Of a stretch of DNA of 10,943 bases, positions 5,508 through 10,943 are shown piece after piece. Source of the stretch: JBARCX01 sp049794535. Its GTDB lineage: Bacteria > Pseudomonadota > Gammaproteobacteria > Xanthomonadales > Rhodanobacteraceae. The DNA lies in the NCBI GenBank assembly GCA_049794535.1, contig JBARCX010000013.1, positions 1-10,943 on the forward strand, read 5' to 3'. The translations under genes were made by a program, and so were the position numbers. How positions within the stretch are numbered: the first letter of the stretch is position 1; each line of letters starts with the position of its first letter. The notes under the pieces are model-generated. The model did no database searches. It saw only the letters and a list, made by a program, of their open reading frames with translations, and had not been told where the DNA came from.

Positions 5508-7013
5508 GTGGTGGCAAGTGATTTAGAAGGCGTGAGCAATCCGTTCGAAATTGCTTTTGATCTCCCTCCTAAAGGAAGCCGCCGATCTGCGGAATCCGTC
5601 TATGCGCAGCTGCGTGCCGCCATCCTTGATGGTCGGTTGGTTCCCGGGTCCAAACTCCCGGTGGAGCGGCAGTCGGCTGTCTTTTTTGGTGTCTCGAGAA
5701 ACACGGTTGCTCGTGCTTATGCACGTCTGGCGACCGAGGGGTTGGTACAGTCTCGGCAAGGGTCGGGAACGTATGTGGCACCGAAGCAAAGACGTCCGTC
5801 GCGCGAGCGCTTCCCGGTACAGCGAACCCCAGATCCACGTCTGAACTCAGTGTGGCAGCGGCCCGAGCTTGGCCAGGCGCTTAACTTCTGGCACGACAGT
5901 CGGAATACAACGGCGCCAAGCGCGACCGCATCCTTAGATTTTCGACCTGCGTTGGTCGATCCGCGGTTATTCCCGTTCGAAATATTTCGTCGGGTCAGCG
6001 CCCAGCAGCTCCGGCGAATGGAATTAAAGCCTCCCACCTTCAAGAGTCCACAGGGCAACCAGGGTCATTTCCCTCTGAGGGCGGCCATTGCGACGCACAT
6101 CGGCATCTCGCGCGCAGTCGTGTGCGAACCCGAGGATGTGCTGGTTACGGCTGGTGCACAGCAGGCTTTCGATATTCTCGCCCGTGTACTGGTAACCCCT
6201 GGGGTTACGACGGTCGCCATTGAAGACCCAGGCTATCCACCGATGCGCGCTGCATTTCTCGCTGCCGGCGCCAAGATTGTGCCAGTACCGGTGGACGAGC
6301 AAGGGCTGGTGGTCGATGCCTTGCCGGTTCCCGTGCAGATCGTCTGCGTATGTCCTTCACATCAATTTCCGTTCGGCGTATCCATGTCCGCGCAGCGGCG
6401 GGCGGCTCTGCTCAACTTTGCTCGCAAGCAGGGGGCGGTTATCGTCGAGGACGATTACGACGGAGAATTCCGGTACGACGGCACTCCGCTGCAGGCGCTG
6501 CGATCCACGGCATCCGCGGACGACGTGTTCTATGTCGGCACCTTCTCCAAGTGCATGCTCCCCGCACTTCGACTGGGATTCGTCGTGGCACCCCAGTGGG
6601 CCATGCCGGCGCTGACTATGGCGAAGAACTGCCTCGATTGGCATTGCCCGACGTTGACGCAAATGGCGGTTGCCCGTTACATCGCGGATGGGCATCTTGC
6701 ACAGCACGTGCGAAAACTCCGCGACGTGTATCGGAAACGACGAGATCTCATACAGGAGATACTCTGCTCGGATTTCTCAGGGGAACTGTCGCCGATGCAG
6801 TCGCATTACGGGATGCATGTGGCGGCGTTCTCGACGCAACCCAAGCACCTGGAGCACGTTACGGCAAAATTATTGGGGTTAAACGTGCATTTGCATTCTT
6901 TCGAGTGTTATTTTTTTGGTGCACCCACGTCGGAAGGCCTGGTTTTCGGCTACGGTGCCGTTGACCTCTCGGATATCGAGCAGGGCCTAAAGGCGTTACG
7001 GCGCGCGCTCTAG
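5508..7013 (+). CDS. MocR/PdxR-type transcriptional regulator (GntR winged helix plus aminotransferase fold)
   Basis: A 501-residue cytoplasmic regulator of the MocR subfamily. Residues about 25-92 are a GntR winged helix (VYAQLRAAILDGRLVPGSKL, then FFGVSRNTVARAYARLATEG and a QGSGTYV wing). A linker leads to a fold-type-I aminotransferase domain from about 140. There DPGYPPMR, the PSHQFPFG loop, IVEDDYDGEFRY with a pyridoxal-binding Asp, and the GTFSK motif with K348 for the PLP Schiff base are all visible. Such proteins sense PLP or an amino compound and usually control a neighbouring metabolic gene. No obvious PLP or amino-acid gene adjoins it here, so the target is unknown. GGAG at 5498-5501 supports GTG 5508, or GTG 5511 immediately after it. 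Its TAG stop overlaps that of the convergent minus-strand gene by four bases. Confidence 0.92.
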   Translation: MVASDLEGVSNPFEIAFDLPPKGSRRSAESVYAQLRAAILDGRLVPGSKLPVERQSAVFFGVSRNTVARAYARLATEGLVQSRQGSGTYVAPKQRRPSRERFPVQRTPDPRLNSVWQRPELGQALNFWHDSRNTTAPSATASLDFRPALVDPRLFPFEIFRRVSAQQLRRMELKPPTFKSPQGNQGHFPLRAAIATHIGISRAVVCEPEDVLVTAGAQQAFDILARVLVTPGVTTVAIEDPGYPPMRAAFLAAGAKIVPVPVDEQGLVVDALPVPVQIVCVCPSHQFPFGVSMSAQRRAALLNFARKQGAVIVEDDYDGEFRYDGTPLQALRSTASADDVFYVGTFSKCMLPALRLGFVVAPQWAMPALTMAKNCLDWHCPTLTQMAVARYIADGHLAQHVRKLRDVYRKRRDLIQEILCSDFSGELSPMQSHYGMHVAAFSTQPKHLEHVTAKLLGLNVHLHSFECYFFGAPTSEGLVFGYGAVDLSDIEQGLKALRRAL

Positions 7014-7579
7014 CCGCGAGAGGCATTCGGTGCGCGAGTGAACGTCATGATCCAGTTCGTCTCCCACGTTTTGCCTCCATCAGCAGAGAACGCTTGTTCG
7101 AAGCGGGACGAGTTTGGCGTGATGTCGGAGAAGCCGTTTCGCACCAAGATACTTCGTCCATTCAAGGTATCCAGGCCATAGAATTCTCCGCGGCCGTCCT
7201 TGAACTCACCGATCATCGCTCCGTCCAGCATACCGATGCTGCTATTTGTCCAGTTCAGATTCCACTGATGGGACTGCGGGTTGTACAGGCGAAGTCCGAC
7301 GCCTTCGATATGGCCGGCCGGACCCTCTATCTCGAGTTCGAAGAGACTGGCACGACCGGCCCAAACTTTGCGAACGACTGAATCACCGTTGTATTCGGTC
7401 CAGGTGGTTGATCCTGTTAGTGGATGCACGAGCCGCGACACGTGGGTCTTCCACGTACCAAAATTGAAGTCAAAGTCATGTTGGGCATCCCGTTCCGCCG
7501 CTTTTATCGGCGTAGCCGCTGCGCAGAGAATCGCCGCTGATAAAACCATGGTTGTCCATGTTCTTGCATGCTTAATCAT
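7010..7579 (-). CDS. Exported DUF1579-like protein, downstream paralogue
   Basis: A 189-residue product when started at the ATG at 7579, which gives a clean signal peptide (MIKHARTWTTMVLSAAILCA, cleavage near KAA). A longer frame begins at ATG 7642 and touches the upstream stop as TGATG. That would suggest coupling but puts 21 extra residues before the signal sequence, so both starts remain open. The mature part has HDFDFNFGTWKTH, a WAGRASLFELEIEGPAGH block, IGEFKDGRGEF, GFSDITPNSSRFEQ and SADGGKTW. I associate this pattern with the DUF1579 group of small, probably beta-barrel-like exported proteins of unknown function. It aligns without gaps to the upstream neighbour at about 66 of 155 positions (my count), so the two are tandem duplicates. 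Its stop shares CTAG with the MocR gene. Confidence 0.75.
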   Translation of the reverse strand: MIKHARTWTTMVLSAAILCAAATPIKAAERDAQHDFDFNFGTWKTHVSRLVHPLTGSTTWTEYNGDSVVRKVWAGRASLFELEIEGPAGHIEGVGLRLYNPQSHQWNLNWTNSSIGMLDGAMIGEFKDGRGEFYGLDTLNGRSILVRNGFSDITPNSSRFEQAFSADGGKTWETNWIMTFTRAPNASRG

Positions 7580-7641
7580 GGGGGCCGCCAAGAGGTTGAA
7601 TAAGCCAGGTTGTATGGCTCTGAGTGGACGGATCGAGGCCA

Positions 7642-8193
7642 TCACTTAATCCGTGTCAGGTCGGCTTTGAACGCGGTTGCCCATGTTTGGCCACCGTCCT
7701 GGGAGTAGGAAATCTCATAGCGATGAGCGTTGGCCGTGATGTCAGACCAAACGCCACGTTCCAGAACCGTGCGACCCTTATAAACGGTCGTGCCGAAGAA
7801 CTCGCCGCGACCGTCTTTGAAGTGGCCGATGGTCGGGGCCTCAATCTCCCCCGAGGCGCTGTCGATGTAATCCTGACTCCATTGCCCGGCCTTAGCGTTG
7901 TAGACGAAGATCGTTGCGCCTTCCCAATGTCCATCCGGACCGTCGGCTTCGATTTCCTCAAGCCACGCGCGGCCATTCCAAATCGGCCGCGCCGCCTTCG
8001 TACCATCCATAGTCACCGTGTGGGTTCCGCCATCGAACGGGTCCAGCACTTGCGTAGCATGTGTATGCCAAACGCCGCGAGCAAAGTCGAAATCATGAGC
8101 GCCGTCCCGCGGTGACTCGGCCCTCGCGCTCAAAGACGAGCAAACAAGAACACCCGCGATCACGACGCCACGCACCAGAAGTTTCCACATCAT
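7642..8193 (-). CDS. Exported DUF1579-like protein, upstream paralogue
   Basis: A 183-residue protein whose start is the first of two adjacent ATGs (8193), preceded by GGAG with six bases between. The frame stays open 123 codons further upstream, but that part has no homology or coding look. Residues 1-25 form a signal peptide ending SARA. There is no lipobox, since the Cys of VLVC is preceded by Val. The mature part carries HDFDFARGVWHTH, an IWNGRAWLEEIEADGPDGHWEG block, IGHFKDGRGEFFG, VWSDITANAHRYE and SQDGGQTW, all matching its downstream copy. The many Trp/Tyr and Gly residues suggest a beta fold that may bind a small hydrophobic ligand, but the function is unknown. It is first in a two-gene operon, with a striking dyad 29-55 bases upstream of the start. 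Confidence 0.78.
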   Translation of the reverse strand: MMWKLLVRGVVIAGVLVCSSLSARAESPRDGAHDFDFARGVWHTHATQVLDPFDGGTHTVTMDGTKAARPIWNGRAWLEEIEADGPDGHWEGATIFVYNAKAGQWSQDYIDSASGEIEAPTIGHFKDGRGEFFGTTVYKGRTVLERGVWSDITANAHRYEISYSQDGGQTWATAFKADLTRIK

Positions 8194-8502
8194 CACACTC
8201 TCCGTATACCCAACCCTGGACGAGACTTTAGGGAAAACCCGCAGTCTCAGTAGGGCCAATTGGAGAAATTTAAGGTGGTCCACTCCACTGGACACGAAGT
8301 TGGGAGACGTCGATGACGACGTGGGCATGGGCAAACTATTTCGCTCCTTCAACCATGAAGCAGTCTCGATAGAAAGCGTCTCGCGGGCGAGATTTCCACA
8401 TACCCAGACAGAGTGATTGCCACCGCTAACGATGCGCTCTATCCATCCGACGCTGTTTGGTAACCAACGTAAGTCGTCCAATGGACGTTTCGGAGTGGAT
8501 CG
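8194..8502. other. Gap without a recognisable gene, rich in short palindromes
   Basis: Open frames cross this stretch on both strands, but none looks coding. It contains the dyad described at 8222 and four more short inverted repeats: GTCCA-N6-TGGAC (8278-8293), TCTCGC-GG-GCGAGA (8379-8392), TTGGT-A-ACCAA (8457-8467) and CGTCCA-A-TGGACG (8475-8487). A 15-base word, GCTGTTTGGTAACCA (8452-8466), recurs with one change inside the next ORF (8547-8561). It must hold the promoter for the minus-strand operon. It could also be decayed coding DNA. Confidence 0.4.
8222..8248 (-). promoter_or_regulatory. 27-bp dyad upstream of the DUF1579-like operon
   Basis: On the + strand GAGACT (8222-8227) is perfectly inverted as AGTCTC (8243-8248). 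A second inner dyad, GGG-AAAA-CCC at 8231-8240, is almost exactly centred between them. The element lies 29-55 bases before the operon's first ATG, so it would fall in the core promoter or the leader. The outer arms are about two helical turns apart centre to centre, which suits a dimeric regulator. As RNA it is only a modest hairpin. No regulator gene for it is identifiable in the window. Confidence 0.45.
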
Positions 8503-8775
8503 TTGTTTTCTATGGCACCTATGGCCAATACGGTGCTGGACGTCATGCTGTTTGGTGACCACAGCTTTACCGGACGATTGAACGGCACCAGCGGCGAGGG
8601 CAACAACAAAGGCACCAACTACCTGCGTAACGGCTACCTATTCGTGGTCCTGTTCAAGCCCGACGCCTACGTCACGATGATGACGGATGGCGGTATTCAG
8701 GTGGGTGGTATCGATCACATCGAAGCCTACTCGCGCTTTTTGTGGGTGAAGTACCAGCGAGCCAATCATCTGTGA
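8503..8775 (+). CDS. Small unrecognised ORF (up to 90 aa), possibly a gene remnant
   Basis: I do not recognise this protein. The codons from about 8521 onward have mostly G or C in third position, as in the neighbouring real genes, so the stretch looks coding or recently coding. The product has no signal peptide and no long hydrophobic helix. It contains a Gly/Asn-rich loop (GRLNGTSGEGNNKGTNYLRN), then YLFVVLFKPDAYV, DGGIQVGGIDHIEAYSRF and a basic-aromatic end (WVKYQRANHL). TTG 8503 has GGAG seven bases upstream; ATG 8512 and ATG 8521 have no well-spaced ribosome site. The GC-biased codons begin abruptly next to a palindrome-rich gap, so this could be the surviving 3' end of a truncated gene. 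It reads toward the fucosidase gene, 86 bases away. Confidence 0.45.
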   Translation: MFSMAPMANTVLDVMLFGDHSFTGRLNGTSGEGNNKGTNYLRNGYLFVVLFKPDAYVTMMTDGGIQVGGIDHIEAYSRFLWVKYQRANHL

Positions 8776-8861
8776 TCTCAGACTCTCCCTAGATAATCCT
8801 ATTGCACAAACGGAGGTCATCCGAACTACTATTAGTCCGACCATAAGACCACGGAGCCCCC

Positions 8862-10202
8862 ATGAAAAAATCCGTCGCAAAGCGATTGCTGTTCACTGTT
8901 CTTGCAGGCCTCTCTTTTGCGGGAGTAGCGCAGACGACGGCGCCGGTGCCCTCCGCAGCGGAAGTGCAGCGCATGCAATGGTTCAAGGATGCCAAGCTGG
9001 GCATTTTTATCCATTGGGGCATCTACGCGGTGGATGGCATCGACGAGTCATGGTCGTTCTTCAACGGCAAGATCAGCTATCCCGACTACATGAAACAGCT
9101 GCATGGCTTCACGGCGGCGCATTACGATCCACAGGCGTGGGCCGACCTGATCAAGCGTAGTGGCGCCCGTTATGCGGTGCTCACAACACGCCATCACGAT
9201 GGCGTGGCGCTATGGGATTCCGCGCAAGGCATCAATGTGGTGAAAGACACGCCCGCAGGCCGTGACCTGGTAGGGCCATTCGTGCAGGCGCTGCGTAAGG
9301 ACGACCTGAAGGTCGGGTTGTATTACTCGCTGGCGGACTGGTCGTCGCCGGATTACGACGTGTTCACCCGCAAGCAAAAGCGCTACAGCCAAGACCCGGT
9401 GCGCTGGCAGCGATTCGTCAGCTACTACCAGAGGCAGCTGCGTGAACTGTCAGAGCGCTATCACCCGGATCTCTATTGGTTCGATGGAGACTGGGAACAC
9501 AGTGCGCAGGAATGGAAGGCCGACAAGACGCGCGACATGCTGCGCGGCTACAACCCGCAGGTCATCCTCAATTCGCGGCTTCCCGGCAATGGTGACTACG
9601 CCACGCCCGAACAGGGGCCGCCGATTGCCCGACCCACGGCCACGTACTGGGAATTGTGCTTAACCACCAACGATTCCTGGGGCTATCAGCAGCGCGATCG
9701 CAACTTCAAGACGCCGACGCAGGTGATCGGCCTGTTCGTCGACACCATCGGCATGGGCGGAAATCTCCTGCTCGACATTGGCGCGCGTGCCGACGGCACC
9801 ATTCAGCAGGAGCAAGTCGACATCCTCGACGCACTCGGCCACTGGATTCATCAATACCCGCAGGCGATCTACGGTACCGACGCTGGCGTGCCGAAGGATT
9901 ACTACGCCGGATCGAGCACACTTTCCGCCGACCACCGTACTTTGTACTTGTTCGTCGATGGAAAGCCGAATGGCCCGGTGCTGGTAAAGGGGCTGATGAA
10001 TAAGGTTGTCGACGCCCGCCTGCTCGGCAGCAACGCGGAGTTGAAGACACAGCTGATCGGCAATGCCGTGAATGTGCCGGGGCTGCTGTACATCGACCTC
10101 GCCGGGCAGGCATTGGACCCGCAAATGAGCGTGATCGAGCTGCAGCTGGATAGCCCACTCAAGCTCTACAAGAAGCCGGCCGACGTGGCCACGGGCGGCT
10201 GA
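8862..10202 (+). CDS. Exported alpha-L-fucosidase, glycoside hydrolase family 29
   Basis: A 446-residue retaining exo-glycosidase that removes terminal alpha-L-fucose from glycans or xyloglucan-type material. A signal peptide covers about residues 1-23 (cleavage near GVAQ-T), so it acts in the periplasm or outside. The (beta/alpha)8 catalytic domain shows WFKDAKLGIFIHWG (H51-W52), RHHDGVALWDS (HHD 111-113), GLYYSLADW and LYWFDGDW. In that last motif D208 is the expected nucleophile. The family block YWELCLTTNDSWGYQQRD follows (E264), and E250 in ATPEQGPP is a candidate acid/base, although that residue varies in GH29. Residues after about 345 form a short C-terminal beta domain. The length is normal for a compact GH29A enzyme. 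GGAG at 8853-8856 lies five bases before the ATG. It seems to stand alone, followed by a REP-like hairpin. Confidence 0.93.
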   Translation: MKKSVAKRLLFTVLAGLSFAGVAQTTAPVPSAAEVQRMQWFKDAKLGIFIHWGIYAVDGIDESWSFFNGKISYPDYMKQLHGFTAAHYDPQAWADLIKRSGARYAVLTTRHHDGVALWDSAQGINVVKDTPAGRDLVGPFVQALRKDDLKVGLYYSLADWSSPDYDVFTRKQKRYSQDPVRWQRFVSYYQRQLRELSERYHPDLYWFDGDWEHSAQEWKADKTRDMLRGYNPQVILNSRLPGNGDYATPEQGPPIARPTATYWELCLTTNDSWGYQQRDRNFKTPTQVIGLFVDTIGMGGNLLLDIGARADGTIQQEQVDILDALGHWIHQYPQAIYGTDAGVPKDYYAGSSTLSADHRTLYLFVDGKPNGPVLVKGLMNKVVDARLLGSNAELKTQLIGNAVNVPGLLYIDLAGQALDPQMSVIELQLDSPLKLYKKPADVATGG

Positions 10203-10214
10203 GAAGTTCGCAGG

Positions 10215-10249
10215 TTGGGTTATCCCGGACTTGATCCGGGGTAACCCAA
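10215..10249 (+). repeat. REP-like 15-bp hairpin after the fucosidase gene (possible terminator)
   Basis: Bases 10215-10229 (TTGGGTTATCCCGGA) pair with 10235-10249 (TCCGGGGTAACCCAA) around the loop CTTGA: 15 pairs, one of them G-U (10223-10241). It sits 12 bases after the fucosidase stop, between convergent genes. No T tract follows, so an ordinary intrinsic terminator is unlikely. The core CCGGACTTGATCCGG resembles palindromic repeats that I recall as dispersed between genes in various proteobacteria, so a REP-type repeat is the best guess. It may still stabilise or end mRNAs from both sides. Confidence 0.6.
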
Positions 10250-10361
10250 TCTACATCGTGCAGAACGACGGTGATCCACCGTTTCACTGTGCTGCCCACA
10301 TCGCTGCAAATCCGACGGGTGCCATCTGCGCAGCAGCTACGACAGATACTTCAACGCTAGA

Positions 10362-10943
10362 TCAAGTGGTTGTCGGCTGATGGTGTGTAACGCAGTGAAT
10401 GCCACCGCCACCTGCAGCAATCGGATCAATATTCAGTTGAATGATCTCGCGTGAAGGGTAGAGCGACTGCAGCAGATTCAGGCAATACGCATCAGCCGTT
10501 GCATCTCCGAACTCCGGGGCGATGACTGCACCGCTTACCAAGACATAGTTGACGTAGCCCGCCGCAAAGTTTGAGTTCCCGTTGGTGAATGTGTTCTTGC
10601 GCAATGTTTCCGGCGGCGGCAACGTATGGACTTCCAGCGAGCGGCCGTTTGCATCGATAGCACTATTGAGAATGTCTAAGTTGGCTCGGGTTACGGCGTA
10701 ATCGTAGGACTCAGGGTCGTTGTCGAGATTGGCAATGACCACGCCCGGCCTCACAAAGCGCGCATAGAAATCCACGTGGGCATCGGTGATGTCTTTGCCC
10801 TTGATGCCGGGCAGCCAGATGATTTTCTGCAGGCCGAGAACATTCTTCAATTCGCTTTCGATCTGATCGCGACTCCAGCCGGGATTACGATTGGAATTGA
10901 CCCAGCAACTGTCGTTGAAGATGGCGGTGCCTTGGCCGTCCAC
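10362..10943 (-). CDS. Agmatine deiminase / peptidylarginine deiminase family protein, C-terminal part (5' end outside window)
   Basis: The frame runs from the right edge of the window to a TGA at 10362-10364, giving the last 193 residues; the first visible codon (GTG) is an internal Val. The protein belongs to the PAD_porph family (PF04371), guanidine-group hydrolases with a penta-bladed beta/alpha propeller. They turn agmatine into N-carbamoylputrescine, or citrullinate peptide arginines. Visible are DGQGTAIFNDSC, a WVNSNRNPG turn, LPGIKGKDITDAHVDFYARF (catalytic His 56 and Asp 58 of the fragment) and the terminal GGGGIHCVTHHQP with the nucleophilic Cys at fragment position 184, nine residues from the end as usual. 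Agmatine deiminases more often read GGGNIHC; here Gly replaces Asn, so the substrate is open. A signal peptide, if any, is outside the window. It converges on the fucosidase gene with 159 bases between. Confidence 0.88.
   Translation of the reverse strand: MDGQGTAIFNDSCWVNSNRNPGWSRDQIESELKNVLGLQKIIWLPGIKGKDITDAHVDFYARFVRPGVVIANLDNDPESYDYAVTRANLDILNSAIDANGRSLEVHTLPPPETLRKNTFTNGNSNFAAGYVNYVLVSGAVIAPEFGDATADAYCLNLLQSLYPSREIIQLNIDPIAAGGGGIHCVTHHQPTTT

Noticed and set aside
7624..8115. 163-codon plus-strand frame opposite the DUF1579-like gene
   Set aside because: It is antisense to a gene with a signal peptide, ribosome site and paralogue, and the protein resembles nothing.
8194..8562. 123-codon N-terminal extension of the upstream DUF1579-like gene
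   Set aside because: The signal peptide and Shine-Dalgarno point to ATG 8193, and the extension has no homology and crosses the promoter dyad and the small plus-strand ORF.
8802..8832. TTGCAC and TACTAT as a promoter for the fucosidase gene
   Set aside because: The two hexamers are 19 bases apart and each matches the consensus only partly; not strong enough to list.
1..10943. Mobile element, CRISPR array, tRNA or rRNA genes
   Set aside because: I found no transposase or integrase motif, no regularly spaced repeats, and no cloverleaf or rRNA-like sequence anywhere in the window.

Overview
The window is ordinary-looking bacterial chromosome of moderately high GC. It fits a gammaproteobacterium of the Xanthomonadales, perhaps the Rhodanobacteraceae (Dyella, Luteibacter or Rhodanobacter). 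That is an impression from the gene mix: a TonB-dependent receptor, a secreted GH29 fucosidase, several exported hypothetical proteins and a PrxQ-like peroxiredoxin. No taxonomic marker gene is present. I see no tRNA, rRNA, insertion sequence, integrase or CRISPR array.

Left part (1-4277, + strand). The 3' end of a TonB-dependent outer-membrane receptor is closed by a strong intrinsic terminator. An overlapping two-gene operon follows: an exported DUF255/YyaL-type thioredoxin-fold protein with a CHWC active site, and a four-helix DoxX-family membrane protein. After a 154-base gap with two dyads comes an exported peroxiredoxin. These three genes could form one envelope thiol-redox module (inference).

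Middle (4278-7013, + strand). A 196-base leader holds a long imperfect hairpin and a possible 46-codon ORF whose stop overlaps the preferred start of a PlsC-family acyltransferase (ATGA). A MocR-type regulator (GntR winged helix plus aminotransferase fold) follows.

Minus-strand island (7010-8193). Two paralogous exported DUF1579-like proteins form a tightly packed operon. The distal one converges on the MocR gene and shares its stop region (CTAG). A 27-bp dyad lies just ahead of the pair. Next is about 310 bases of palindrome-rich, apparently non-coding DNA, then a small unrecognised ORF.

Right part (8862-10943). An exported GH29 alpha-L-fucosidase (+) is followed by a REP-like 15-bp hairpin. 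The convergent C-terminal two-thirds or so of an agmatine/peptidylarginine deiminase family gene (-) runs off the window.

No complete new defence or mobile system is evident. The most interesting items are the envelope redox trio, the hairpin and small ORF ahead of the acyltransferase, and the duplicated exported DUF1579-like pair with its dyad.
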